NCBI GenBank assembly: GCA_017962315.1
Contig: JAGCVN010000137.1
Location: forward strand, 1 to 51,702
Direction: 5' to 3'
Origin: Kiritimatiellia bacterium
GTDB lineage: Bacteria; Verrucomicrobiota; Kiritimatiellia; RFP12; UBA1067
DNA length: 51,702 nucleotides
Part shown: positions 42,636 to 50,194 of the stretch, piece by piece
Layout: each line of letters starts with the position of its first letter
Numbering within the stretch: position 1 is the first letter of the stretch
Program-made: the position numbers and the translations under genes
Notes under the pieces: generated by a model
What the model was told of the DNA's origin: nothing
Databases searched by the model: none
What the model saw: the letters and a program-made list of their open reading frames with translations, nothing else

Positions 42636-44252
42636 CTATTGCTTCTCTTCGACGACAATCTTGTAGAAGGCGGCATTCCCAGTAGCAGGGACATTTACCC
42701 CAATTGTACCGTCCTCTCCAATATCAAGGTCATCAAGAGTCAGGGGAACTGTATTCCAATCAGGTTTTCCAAGGTCTTTCGTTTCTTTTAGGTAAAAACC
42801 TACTCTTGCCCGTTGCGATTCAGCATTCACGTCAATCATAAGTTTGCCGAGTTCGAGCGCATGTATCTGGTCATACGAATAGAGCGCTTCCCCAGATTCT
42901 GATTCTCCTTCAGGCTCCCATTCCACACCCTGTACCCATGCGCAGTCATCGAAATCCCCTTGATCAAGGAAGGAATCCTTGACGTATATCCAACGCACAG
43001 TATGACGTCCCGCAGTCTTGAAGACGACTTCCTGCTTGATCCATGCCGTATTTCCGTCAATGCGCGAGACCTCCTTATCGTCCGCAGTACACGCAAGATA
43101 ATCCCATGTTGCAGTACCGTCGATGTCCTCTACGCAGGAAACCCGCCACCAGAACGAAAGCCTCCCGGCTCCTATGACCGTGGTCTCCATCCACGATTCC
43201 CCGTCCTCACCGATGGTGCCGCTCCGTGCGGCCATACCTCCTTCCGGGGCCGTAGTGTCCTCAACCGGGGACCAATTGGCACCGCCTCCGGTCACTACTG
43301 GCATCTCGGCGGCACCGATTGCCAATGAAAGGGTCAGTTCTTCGACCTTCGTCAATATCGCCGCCGTAGATTCGCTTGGATCAAAGCCTTCTGCCACAGC
43401 GATTGCCTTTACGACAACACTCCCATCTACAACGAACGGCCCCGAATAGACATATCCACTTACGAGTCGCGGCGTCACGCCGTTCGTCGTGAAGTAGATC
43501 GTCGCCCCCTCCGTCGCGCAAGAAATCGACACCTCACACGACCCCTCGAAGGATGTCCCGTCAACCGGCATCACGACAGGTGCCGCCGTTTTGTTGCCAT
43601 CCCAATAGGCAATCGCCCTTGCTGTCGAATCGGACAAAGGCCATGTCTCGGGCAAATCCGGCGAAACACCCCTTTGCCACCCCACCGATCCCCTCGGCAC
43701 GTATGTCACAAGCGAACGCGGCGTTCCGTAGTAGATAGAACTCTCCGTATCTGGCGCATCGCCAAGGAAGCGCACGGATTCGAGACCTGAACAATTCTCA
43801 AACGCATTTGCGCGAACACTCGTCATGCTTTCTGGCAACAAGACAGTCTCCAGGCCAGAACATCCCGAAAAACACCGTTGCGACAGCTCTGTCCCCCCCG
43901 CATCGATAACCACATTCGTTATACTTTTATATCCAGCCGGGAATATCGTCGACATGGTTGACGCACATACGCTCTGCGGTATCGTCACATCCTTCAATGC
44001 GCTGCATCCATAGAACGCACCCTTACCAACGCTCGACACGCTATTCGGGATTTTCAAACTCGTTAAACTCAAACAGTTTGAAAACGCATAAGCCCCAATA
44101 TTTTCAACGCCATCACTAACGACGACATTGGCTATGTTGATATAGTACGTCGGAAACACTTGATAAAGCCGGTTACTACAAACGCTCTGCGGAATCGTCA
44201 CGCTTTTCAAACCGCTGCAACCTACAAACGCAGAAGACCCGATGCTCGTCAC
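42636..44252 (-). CDS. BspA-type leucine-rich-repeat surface protein, 5'-truncated
   Basis: 538 residues. At least four LRR_5 units (SIGSSAFVGCSGLKSVTIP, NIGAYAFSNCLSLTSLKIP, SVGKGAFYGCSALKDVTIP, SVRANAFENCSGLESVRFL) fill residues 1-180. A chitobiase C-terminal domain (ATIYFTTNGVTPRLVSGYVY) and a concanavalin-like sandwich (about 330-450) follow, with a beta tail. No signal peptide or N-terminal cap exists: the first repeat begins mid-unit at a GTG, and the frame upstream (to a stop at 44304-44306) reads unrelated residues. The gene seems cut at about 44253-44260, where the phage-like region begins. It may be non-functional. Confidence 0.75.
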   Translation of the reverse strand: MTSIGSSAFVGCSGLKSVTIPQSVCSNRLYQVFPTYYINIANVVVSDGVENIGAYAFSNCLSLTSLKIPNSVSSVGKGAFYGCSALKDVTIPQSVCASTMSTIFPAGYKSITNVVIDAGGTELSQRCFSGCSGLETVLLPESMTSVRANAFENCSGLESVRFLGDAPDTESSIYYGTPRSLVTYVPRGSVGWQRGVSPDLPETWPLSDSTARAIAYWDGNKTAAPVVMPVDGTSFEGSCEVSISCATEGATIYFTTNGVTPRLVSGYVYSGPFVVDGSVVVKAIAVAEGFDPSESTAAILTKVEELTLSLAIGAAEMPVVTGGGANWSPVEDTTAPEGGMAARSGTIGEDGESWMETTVIGAGRLSFWWRVSCVEDIDGTATWDYLACTADDKEVSRIDGNTAWIKQEVVFKTAGRHTVRWIYVKDSFLDQGDFDDCAWVQGVEWEPEGESESGEALYSYDQIHALELGKLMIDVNAESQRARVGFYLKETKDLGKPDWNTVPLTLDDLDIGEDGTIGVNVPATGNAAFYKIVVEEKQ

Positions 44253-44403
44253 GCATTTTACAAGCCGTATGGGGCGATATGGGAATGTATGAGAATGTTG
44301 ATTTCATAGGGGTTTGCGGTCGTTCCGTGTTCGGGCGCGTATGCCATTGTTCGCCTTTGCTATACGGTCTGTTATAAAAGTTTGAAAAAATTGATTTTTT
44401 GAC

Positions 44404-44433
44404 TTGACGTGTTATAACGCGCCGTGTTATAGT
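44404..44433 (+). promoter_or_regulatory. Early-region promoter with GTTATAAC operator
   Basis: TTGACG (44404-44409), an 18-bp spacer and TATAGT (44428-44433). GTTATAAC (44411-44418) in the spacer is the centre of a near-perfect palindrome, and GTTATA recurs over the -10 (44426-44431). Another GTTATAA half lies at 44371. The preceding 100 bp is AT-rich (TTTGAAAAAATTGATTTTTTG), acting as a possible UP element. Confidence 0.65.
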
Positions 44434-44495
44434 GGCGTCGTTGTGAGGGACATGGATCTCCCTCCGCAAGGGCAAAAACGAAAGGAAACAAGAAG

Positions 44496-44831
44496 ATGCA
44501 AAAGCAAGAGTTCGAGAAGAGGACGCCGTTCCTCGACAAGACCGACCACGAGAACTACGCCGACTGGTTCGAGCCGGCGTACATGGGCGCAAGGAACATC
44601 GACAAGGATGACTTCTGCGCGATGCTGAAGAACGAGGCCGTGCGCAAGTTCGTGCGGGCGGTGAGCGAGGCGTTCAAGGCCAACGAAGCCACCGAGAAGG
44701 ATCTGACGGAAGAGTGCCTGTACGTCAAGGGGTGCAACCACGCCTTGCAGCAGCGGTGCGAAGGTCTGCGCAAGGCCGTTTCGCTGATCTCCGCGAACTG
44801 CGACCGCGTTCTGGCCGAGACCGTTGCGTAA
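44496..44831 (+). CDS. Hypothetical phage protein, helical
   Basis: 111 residues. A GAAAGGAAAC site 12 nt before ATG 44496 supports the start. The chain is charged and helical (FEPAYMGARNIDKDDFCAMLKNEAVRKFVRAVSEAFKAN), with a Cys near 43 and more at 74, 80, 88 and 101. No family is recognised. It is the first gene behind the early promoter, a position often used by phages for host-takeover or regulatory proteins. Confidence 0.7.
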   Translation: MQKQEFEKRTPFLDKTDHENYADWFEPAYMGARNIDKDDFCAMLKNEAVRKFVRAVSEAFKANEATEKDLTEECLYVKGCNHALQQRCEGLRKAVSLISANCDRVLAETVA

Positions 44832-44895
44832 GATGGAACGCCCCGCCTGTCATGGGCAGGCAGGCGGGGCAAGGCAAAAACGAAAGGAAACGGCA

Positions 44896-45090
44896 ATGAC
44901 AGTTTACTACGTCGGAAACGAAGAGTATTTCAGCCTCACGAAAGCCAAGGCCGAAATGAGGCGCACCGGACTCCCCGGATCGAAGGTAAAGGTCTGGGCG
45001 AACGGAGAATGGGAGAACTGTGGCGAGATCAAGCTGCGGGGATCGAATCGCTGCCATATCGTTGGCGCTCGCAACTCGAACACGTACTGA
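44896..45090 (+). CDS. Small hypothetical phage protein
   Basis: 64 residues starting MTVYYVGNEEYFSLTKAKAEM, preceded by AAAACGAAAGGAAAC. The pattern of an N-terminal YYVG strand, a helix with a charged face and a second strand (KVKVWANGEWENCGEIKL) suggests a small alpha/beta domain. No family is recognised. The 64-bp gap upstream contains GGGCAGGCAGGC-like short repeats only. Confidence 0.65.
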   Translation: MTVYYVGNEEYFSLTKAKAEMRRTGLPGSKVKVWANGEWENCGEIKLRGSNRCHIVGARNSNTY

Positions 45091-45103
45091 GGGAGGGCGA
45101 ACA

Positions 45104-45352
45104 ATGAGAATTGACACGGTACAAGACCTGCTGGACGCGATCGAAGACCTCGACCCCAGCACTCCCATCAGGCTTGCGATGCAGCCGAACTATCCGATGA
45201 CCGGATCCCTGCGGAACGTGTGCGTCGAACGCGGCGAGGACGATTCCGCCAAGGCGGTATGGCTCGCCTGCTCCGACCACGAGGACTACGGATGCCCTCG
45301 CGAGGCGTGGGACGAGTGCGAGTTCTTTCCGGGAAGCGAGGACGACGAGTGA
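45104..45352 (+). CDS. Small acidic hypothetical phage protein
   Basis: 82 residues, GGGAGGGCG before ATG 45104. It starts with MRIDTVQDLLDAIEDLDPSTPIRLAMQPNYPM, a pattern seen in many small phage and plasmid proteins of unknown role in which a helix is followed by a DP(S/D)TPV(R/V) strand. The tail is very acidic (ECEFFPGSEDDE), as in DNA-mimic proteins, but the length and layout do not prove this. Confidence 0.68.
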   Translation: MRIDTVQDLLDAIEDLDPSTPIRLAMQPNYPMTGSLRNVCVERGEDDSAKAVWLACSDHEDYGCPREAWDECEFFPGSEDDE

Positions 45353-45367
45353 CCTGGAGAACGAGCC

Positions 45368-45685
45368 ATGGATTACGAAAAGCAAGTGCCCGTGCGTCTG
45401 CGCGGGCGTTTCGTCGGCGCGTACCAGGGGCAGTACGGCTATTGGTTCGAGTTCGACGGCGTCAGCTTCAAAGACCCGCGGGGGGGGGGGACACTCCCCT
45501 TCGCCTACGGCGCCACGATTGACGAGTGCCGCAAGATGATGGAGAATTTCACTTTCACGAAAGGAGCAGAAAGCAATGAGCAAGACAAGCGGAAAACACA
45601 ACCCCGACGACGTTCTGATCGGGTTCCTGGACAGTCCGGAGGTAAAGGCCCTGACCGCGCTGGTGGCCGAGGCCGAGGGGACTAA
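45368..45685 (+). CDS. Hypothetical phage protein with internal poly-G tract
   Basis: 105 residues from ATG 45368. The first 70 (MDYEKQVPVRLRGRFVGAYQ, YGYWFEFDGVSFKDP, TLPFAYGATIDECRKMMENF) look like a genuine beta-rich small domain, with coding-like codon use on both sides of the G tract. The last 36 codons overlap the next gene by 110 bp and read as a basic, non-protein-like shadow (KRKTQPRRRSDRVPGQSGG). So the natural stop seems to have been lost, or the frame differs by one base. Family unknown. Confidence 0.55.
   Translation: MDYEKQVPVRLRGRFVGAYQGQYGYWFEFDGVSFKDPRGGGTLPFAYGATIDECRKMMENFTFTKGAESNEQDKRKTQPRRRSDRVPGQSGGKGPDRAGGRGRGD
45480..45490 (+). repeat. Poly-G tract of 11 within a coding region
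   Basis: Eleven consecutive G residues encode Arg-Gly-Gly-Gly in the gene at 45368. Such tracts slip during replication and sequencing. One base more or fewer would end translation early and abolish the long overlap with the next gene. Confidence 0.85.
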
Positions 45686-45854
45686 CGTGAGCGACCTTTT
45701 CAGGCGTTTCATCTTCGAGAGGGCCGAGGCGCATGGAATGATGTGCGAGGGTAAAGTTGTAGAGGCGTGGTGCGAGAAAGTCAAGGACAGCGCCGAGATT
45801 ATCCGCGCCGCTAAACGAGAACGCAGCGAACGCCGCAAGAAGGCGACCGCGTAA
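45576..45854 (+). CDS. Probable ribbon-helix-helix regulator
   Basis: 92 residues, CGAAAGGAGC before ATG 45576. A short strand (DVLIGFLDSPEV) followed by two helices, KALTALVAEAEG and NVSDLFRRFIFERAEAHG, gives the ribbon-helix-helix pattern of CopG/Arc-like repressors. The remaining tail is basic (RAAKRERSERRKK). It could bind the GTTATAAC palindromes nearby. Its start lies inside the overlapping reading frame of the previous gene. Confidence 0.6.
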   Translation: MSKTSGKHNPDDVLIGFLDSPEVKALTALVAEAEGTNVSDLFRRFIFERAEAHGMMCEGKVVEAWCEKVKDSAEIIRAAKRERSERRKKATA

Positions 45855-45872
45855 AAAACGAAAGGAAAGACG

Positions 45873-46076
45873 ATGGCAACAGACATCGGAGTGAAAGCGA
45901 CCGGAGACCGCGAGGCAGTGGAACGGATCGCGAGGAAACGTGGCATGACGGCGGATGCCGTCATGCGGAAGGAGCGCGCGCGGATGCGCGTTCTTTTTGG
46001 ACGCGGCGCGTTATATCGCGCCGACATAATGGGCGGCGCCGCAGGTGCGCGGAAGTCGCGGAAGCAGGGGTCGTAG
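45873..46076 (+). CDS. Small basic hypothetical phage protein
   Basis: 67 residues with a strong AAACGAAAGGAAAG leader before ATG 45873. REAVERIARKRGMTADAVMRKERARM suggests one helix-turn-helix-like unit, and the tail is basic and Gly/Ala-rich. A 20-bp GTTATA-type palindrome (46004-46023) lies inside its 3' part. No family is recognised. Confidence 0.55.
   Translation: MATDIGVKATGDREAVERIARKRGMTADAVMRKERARMRVLFGRGALYRADIMGGAAGARKSRKQGS
46004..46023. promoter_or_regulatory. Palindromic site, CGGCGCG arms around TTATAT
   Basis: CGGCGCG (46004-46010) and CGCGCCG (46017-46023) are perfect complements around TTATAT. The sequence is a close relative of the site at 46090-46105 although it lies in coding sequence. 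Confidence 0.6.
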
Positions 46077-46089
46077 TTTTTTTGGCATG

Positions 46090-46105
46090 GCGCGTTATAA
46101 CGCGC
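46090..46105. promoter_or_regulatory. Perfect 16-bp palindrome GCGCGTTATAACGCGC
   Basis: Perfect self-complementary site with the same GTTATAAC core as the early promoter, ending 16 bp before the small gene at 46122 and touching its AAGGAG site. Likely an operator that controls the downstream regulator gene; it could also be a hairpin in the leader. Confidence 0.7.
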
Positions 46106-46121
46106 AAGGAGATAGAGAACG

Positions 46122-46289
46122 ATGCAGACGAAGATCGAGAGCGAGAGCGAGGGCAAGGTGCGCTGCACCTTCGACCTCACGAAGGCGGAGGCGGCGAAGC
46201 TGTGCGACATGCGCTGCGAGCCGAAGCCGAGCACGGCGGCCGCGCAGGTGGTGCGCATGGCCATCAAGCAGGAAGGCGGTGCCAAGTGA
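46122..46289 (+). CDS. Small ribbon-helix-helix-like protein
   Basis: 55 residues, AAGGAGAT before ATG 46122. Strand KVRCTFDLTKAEA and helix AKLCDMRCEPKPSTAAAQVVRMAIKQ fit a minimal ribbon-helix-helix DNA-binding protein. The palindrome directly in front suggests autoregulation. The stop overlaps the next start as GTGA. Confidence 0.55.
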   Translation: MQTKIESESEGKVRCTFDLTKAEAAKLCDMRCEPKPSTAAAQVVRMAIKQEGGAK

Positions 46290-46492
46290 CGCAGGCCGAG
46301 GTGATAGGCGACGAGGAGGCGGCGGAGCTGTTCGGGCTTTCGCGCGTGGCCCTGCGCCAGCACTGCATGGAGTCGTACGTCTGCCCCAAGGGGAAGGTGG
46401 ACGTGCGCAAGGCGAACCCCGTGGTCGTGGGCCGGTGCCGCAGGTGGCGGCGGAGCGCGATCATGGTGGTGCTTTCCACGAGGCCGGAGTGA
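46286..46492 (+). CDS. AlpA/excisionase-like winged-helix protein
   Basis: 68 residues, GTG start at 46286 overlapping the previous stop (GTGA). EAAELFGLSRVALRQHCME resembles the helix-turn-helix of AlpA/Xis proteins, and the end PVVVGRCRRWRRSAIMVVL matches their wing and following helix. Such proteins direct excision or activate late genes. GTG initiation and the fold are inferred; the alternative is a small MerR-like regulator. Confidence 0.55.
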   Translation: MTQAEVIGDEEAAELFGLSRVALRQHCMESYVCPKGKVDVRKANPVVVGRCRRWRRSAIMVVLSTRPE

Positions 46493-46506
46493 CGGAGGGG
46501 CCATAT

Positions 46507-46743
46507 ATGACGATCCAGGAATGGGACAGGCAGCTGTCGGGAATGACGCCGGAGGAGTACGACCGCGCGATGCGCCGCAGGGCGTGGCGCAGGCGGCTCG
46601 AGGCGGCGGGCGAGATCGCGGCCGGGGTGTTCGCCCTCGCCCTGCTCGCCCTCGCCGCGTGGCTGTTTCTCGTGGCGACGGCGGACCAGTGCAGCGCGGA
46701 GTGCGAAGCCCTGCGCGCGGAGCTGGAGGCGCAATGCAAGTGA
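46507..46743 (+). CDS. Small single-span membrane protein
   Basis: 78 residues from ATG 46507 (GGAGGGG site). The N-terminal part is a charged helix (MTIQEWDRQLSGMTPEEYDRAM). One membrane segment follows at about 36-61 (EIAAGVFALALLALAAWLFLVATA), and the tail contains three Cys residues. It might be a holin-like or membrane-anchoring phage protein, but no family can be named. Confidence 0.6.
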   Translation: MTIQEWDRQLSGMTPEEYDRAMRRRAWRRRLEAAGEIAAGVFALALLALAAWLFLVATADQCSAECEALRAELEAQCK

Positions 46744-46793
46744 GGATTTCCCTGCCGCGCGTGCGGCGGGGAGGGCAAACGAAAGGTAAAGCA

Positions 46794-48344
46794 ATGAAAA
46801 CCAAGACGAAGGCCAAGGCTGCGGCCAAGAAGAGGCAGCCGAAGGAAGCGGGCGCGGAGCCCGTCGCACCGAAGGCGGCGGAGTACCAGCGCGAGCGTAG
46901 GGAAATAGCGGTCGACCTGCTGAAGGTCGCGCCGTGGAACCCGCGGGGGAAGATTACGCCGGAGAGCGTGGCCGACCTCGTGAAGAGCATCGAGTCGCTG
47001 GGCGTGATACAGCCGCTCGTCGCGATGCTCGACAAGGACAACAACGCGACGCTGATCGCGGGCCACAGGCGGCTCGTGGCGGCGAAGCTGGCGGGGCTCA
47101 AGAGCGTGCCTTGCGACATCCTGAAGGGCGTGGACGAGGCGACCGCGAGGCGCATGACGTTCATCGAGAACCTCCAGCGCAAGGACGCCGATCCCCTTCT
47201 CGAGTCCGAGCTGGTGGGCAGTCTGGTGAAGTCCGGCATGAAGCAGGACGAGATCGCCGCCGAGACCGGGCGCGGCCGCGAATGGGTGGCGCGGAGGCTG
47301 AACCTCTCGCGCCTCTCGAAGTCGTGGCGCAAGCGCGTGAAGGACGGCGAGCAGATCACGACCGACTGCCTGGAGCACGTCGCGGCGTACCCCGAGGAGG
47401 TACAGGAGCGCCTGAAGAACGCGGACAGGTACAACGGCAGCGGCGCGCTCCGATGGTGCGACATCGAGGGCCAGTTCAGCCGCGAGACGCAGGACCTGAA
47501 GAAGGTGCCGTTCGACAGGACGCCGTGCAAGACGTGCCCGAACAACACGGGATGCTCGCCCGAGCTGTTCGACTGGGACGGCAAGCCCGCGACCTTCGGG
47601 AAGTGCCTCGACTCCAAGTGCTACAAGCGCAAGGTGGCCGATACGGTCAAGGCGACGATCGCGGACGCGAAGGCTGCGGGCGCGACGGTGAAGGAGAGCG
47701 AGAACCACCCCGACTACTCCATCAGCTTGCAGTCCAAGCCCGACAAGAAGCACGACACGCTGTACGTCTGGAAGGACTACAGCGGCGAGACTCAGATGCA
47801 GTGGGGCGAGTCCCCGAAGCAGGGCAAGCCCGGCGGGGGGATGAGCGACGAGGAGAAGGAGCTGCGGAAGCTGAAGATCGCCGCTAACAAGGCGAGGCGC
47901 AAGCTGGCCGAGTGGTGCGAGACGAACCTTGCGGGGGTGATTGCGGCGAACTACACCGTGGACGTGCAGGTCGCCCTCGCCTTCCAGGAGGTGTTCGGCA
48001 TCGGCTGCGAGTGGCGCGTGTTCGGATCGCAGACGAACACGGAGGACGCGGCGAGGGCGTACCTGCTCGACCCGGGCACGCAGGACTTCGCGCCGATGGA
48101 GCGCTGGGCGAGCCTGGCGGCGGCCGAGATCGCCGCGAAGATGGTCAAGCCGGAGATCGGCGCGAGGTACGCCCAGCTCCTGATCGCGATCCTGCCGCCT
48201 GCGGCGGGTGCGCTGACAGACGAGGAACGGCAGCTTGTCGCGTCCGACGAGATGGTGCTGAAACTCCGCGAGCCCGTCAAGGTGTGTTGGTCTTCGGCTC
48301 CGGCCGAGGACGGGGACGAGGCAGACGAGGAAACCGAAGACTGA
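46794..48344 (+). CDS. ParB/sulfiredoxin-domain protein with cysteine cluster
   Basis: 516 residues from ATG 46794 (ACGAAAGGTAAAGC leader). After a basic N-terminus (residues 1-30, Lys/Ala-rich) the ParB N-terminal domain covers about 35-112, with SIESLGVIQPLVAM and the nucleotide-pocket motif AGHRRLVAAK (89-98). The HTH domain (about 138-185) contains QDEIAAETGRGREWVARRLN. Five cysteines at 245, 248, 254, 271 and 276 form a possible zinc site. The C-terminal 200 residues are unfamiliar. In phages and plasmids ParB-like proteins are CTP-dependent DNA clamps or transcription regulators; there is no ParA beside it. Confidence 0.8.
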   Translation: MKTKTKAKAAAKKRQPKEAGAEPVAPKAAEYQRERREIAVDLLKVAPWNPRGKITPESVADLVKSIESLGVIQPLVAMLDKDNNATLIAGHRRLVAAKLAGLKSVPCDILKGVDEATARRMTFIENLQRKDADPLLESELVGSLVKSGMKQDEIAAETGRGREWVARRLNLSRLSKSWRKRVKDGEQITTDCLEHVAAYPEEVQERLKNADRYNGSGALRWCDIEGQFSRETQDLKKVPFDRTPCKTCPNNTGCSPELFDWDGKPATFGKCLDSKCYKRKVADTVKATIADAKAAGATVKESENHPDYSISLQSKPDKKHDTLYVWKDYSGETQMQWGESPKQGKPGGGMSDEEKELRKLKIAANKARRKLAEWCETNLAGVIAANYTVDVQVALAFQEVFGIGCEWRVFGSQTNTEDAARAYLLDPGTQDFAPMERWASLAAAEIAAKMVKPEIGARYAQLLIAILPPAAGALTDEERQLVASDEMVLKLREPVKVCWSSAPAEDGDEADEETED

Positions 48345-48360
48345 CGAAAGGAGCGATGCG

Positions 48361-48816
48361 ATGCTAAACGACAGACAGAGAGAGACGGTGCGGGACTACT
48401 TCAAGCGCAATCCCGACGCCACGCCGCAGGATATCGAGAGGCTGCTGGGCTTCAAGATGGACATGGCGACGGTCATCGAGACGGGGCTTCTGAAGATAGA
48501 GACCGCCGACGGTGACGGAGGCTCCGTATCCGGGACGGGGAACGCGTCCGGGAAGATGGAGATCGAGTTCAGCATGTCGGGCAACGACGACACGCACGAC
48601 CTCACCTGCATGATAGCGGTGAAGCAGGTGCAGACGTCGAAGCAGGACGTCGCGACGAAGCTGCGCGCCTATGTCCTGAAGAAGGTGATGCTGGCGCTCC
48701 GCGAGGAGTTCTCCGGCATCCTTCAGGACGGCGACAAGATGCTGTCCATGGTGAGGAACGCGGAGCAGGAGATCAAGAAGGAGTACCGCGCGTTCGTCGA
48801 AAAGGAGGCGCTATGA
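48361..48816 (+). CDS. Hypothetical phage protein
   Basis: 151 residues, ACGAAAGGAGCGATGCG before ATG 48361. The first 35 residues, MLNDRQRETVRDYFKRNPDATPQDIERLLGF, may be helix-turn-helix-like. A Gly/Ser-rich linker and beta strands (KMEIEFSMSG, DLTCMIAVKQV) lead to a long charged helix (TKLRAYVLKKVMLALREEF). No family is recognised. The stop overlaps the next start as ATGA. Confidence 0.65.
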   Translation: MLNDRQRETVRDYFKRNPDATPQDIERLLGFKMDMATVIETGLLKIETADGDGGSVSGTGNASGKMEIEFSMSGNDDTHDLTCMIAVKQVQTSKQDVATKLRAYVLKKVMLALREEFSGILQDGDKMLSMVRNAEQEIKKEYRAFVEKEAL

Positions 48817-49142
48817 CGCGACAGGACTACATCAACCATCTTGACGCGCTGCGGCGCGGAGTGCTGAAGCTGATGGAGTTCGACAAGAAGGAGAAGGACT
48901 TGAACGGTCCGCTTGTCGGAGCCACCACGCTGGAGGACGACCGCGCGAAGAAAACGCAGAAGATGTTCGAGGACCTGACCGTGCGCCTGTACGAGGACGC
49001 GGCCGTGTCCGAGAAGGTAAAGATCGAGAAGCTGGAGGCCGGCGACATGGAACAGGCCGAGATGACCTTCACCGCCGAGATGGCGGAGAGGGCGGCCGAG
49101 GACATGGAGAAGCGGGCCAAGAGGAAAGGCGGTGCGAAATGA
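48813..49142 (+). CDS. Hypothetical phage protein, coiled coil
   Basis: 109 residues. Almost entirely charged helix (LRRGVLKLMEFDKKEKDLN, AEMTFTAEMAERAAEDMEKR), likely a coiled coil. Coupled to both neighbours by ATGA overlaps, so it is probably made in step with the nuclease that follows and may serve it as a small partner. Confidence 0.65.
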   Translation: MTRQDYINHLDALRRGVLKLMEFDKKEKDLNGPLVGATTLEDDRAKKTQKMFEDLTVRLYEDAAVSEKVKIEKLEAGDMEQAEMTFTAEMAERAAEDMEKRAKRKGGAK

Positions 49143-50194
49143 GCAAGATCATCCTGACCGCATCGAGCATGGCGTGTGCGCTTAGGTGTCCGCGCCGCTA
49201 CTGGTACGACAACATCCTCGGGCTGAAGGAGGCGAACCCCTCCGAGGCCCTGAGGATAGGCACGGCGGTGCACAACGGCGGCGAGGCGCGGGCCAAGGGC
49301 CTGGACTTCGGCGCGCAGTACGCGGCGGCACTCACGGGCGGGACGCTCGACGAGTGGATGGCGGCCAAGGTGTTCGGCATCCTCGGCGCGTACTGCAAGC
49401 GCTACGGCGAGACCGACGATTGCGACTACGCGGCGATGAATCCCGAAGTGGAGTTCACGAACCCGATCGACGGATCGCGGACGTTCGAGCAGCGCGGCAA
49501 GGTGGACGGCCTCGCCGTGCTGAAGGACGGCCGCAAGGTGGTGTGGGAGCGCAAGACGACTTCCGACGACCTCGCGGAGACGAGCGACTACTGGAGCCGC
49601 CTGAAGTTCAACATCCAGCTTCTCGCATACGCGGACTGGGTGTATCGGTCATCGGGCGAGCTGGGCGTGTGCGTGTACGACGTGATACGCAAGCCGCAGT
49701 TGCAGCCGAAGGCGAACATCCCCGACCTCGACGAGAACGGCCTGCCGATAGTCCTGGACGCGAACGGCCAGAGGTGCATCAAGCGCGACGGGACGCCGAA
49801 GAAGACGGCGGACTCCGCCAAGGGAGAGCGCATGGCCGGACACGCCGAGACGCCGGACGAGTACGGGGCGCGGATCCTCGAAGCGATGAGCGCGGAGCCG
49901 GAGCGGTACTTCGCGCGGCGCGAGGTGGCGGTCACGTTCGACATGCTGGCCGAGTTCCGCCGCGAGCGGCTGGGCGTGTGCCGGATGCTCCTGCACTTCG
50001 CGGCCGAGGCCCGCAAGAGCGAGCGCCCGGAGTACGCATACCCGAGGGCGTGCAACCCCGACAACTGCCGGAGCTGTCCGTTCGCGGGCGTGTGCCTGAA
50101 CCGTCTGCCCGTCGATGCGAAGAACCCGCCGGAGGGATTTCGGATCGCACTTCACGAAGAACTTGCCGAGCCGCATGGTGCGGCGATGGCGTAA
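49139..50194 (+). CDS. Cas4/RecB-like PD-(D/E)XK nuclease
   Basis: 351 residues. Opening Cys13 and Cys17 (CALRCPRRYWYDNI) and a C-terminal group Cys305, 310, 313 and 319 (CNPDNCRSCPFAGVC) provide the [4Fe-4S] cluster of Cas4/AddB-type nucleases. The active site is visible: His45 in GTAVHNGGE, Asp123 in GKVDGLAVL, and Glu137-x-Lys139 in VVWERKTTS. The final QLLAYADW is the conserved YxxQ-type helix region. In phages such nucleases resect ends for recombination and stand beside annealing proteins, as here. It has no Cas1/Cas2 or CRISPR array nearby. Confidence 0.88.
   Translation: MSKIILTASSMACALRCPRRYWYDNILGLKEANPSEALRIGTAVHNGGEARAKGLDFGAQYAAALTGGTLDEWMAAKVFGILGAYCKRYGETDDCDYAAMNPEVEFTNPIDGSRTFEQRGKVDGLAVLKDGRKVVWERKTTSDDLAETSDYWSRLKFNIQLLAYADWVYRSSGELGVCVYDVIRKPQLQPKANIPDLDENGLPIVLDANGQRCIKRDGTPKKTADSAKGERMAGHAETPDEYGARILEAMSAEPERYFARREVAVTFDMLAEFRRERLGVCRMLLHFAAEARKSERPEYAYPRACNPDNCRSCPFAGVCLNRLPVDAKNPPEGFRIALHEELAEPHGAAMA

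Noticed and set aside
44253..44495. Attachment site at the left end of the phage-like region
   Set aside because: No tRNA or clear core repeat can be identified with only one end visible; reported only as a junction.
45029..47617. 862-codon minus-strand open frame over the phage-like genes
   Set aside because: It covers six or more coupled plus-strand genes with good ribosome-binding sites; composition is Arg/Ser/Pro-rich and shows no known domain.
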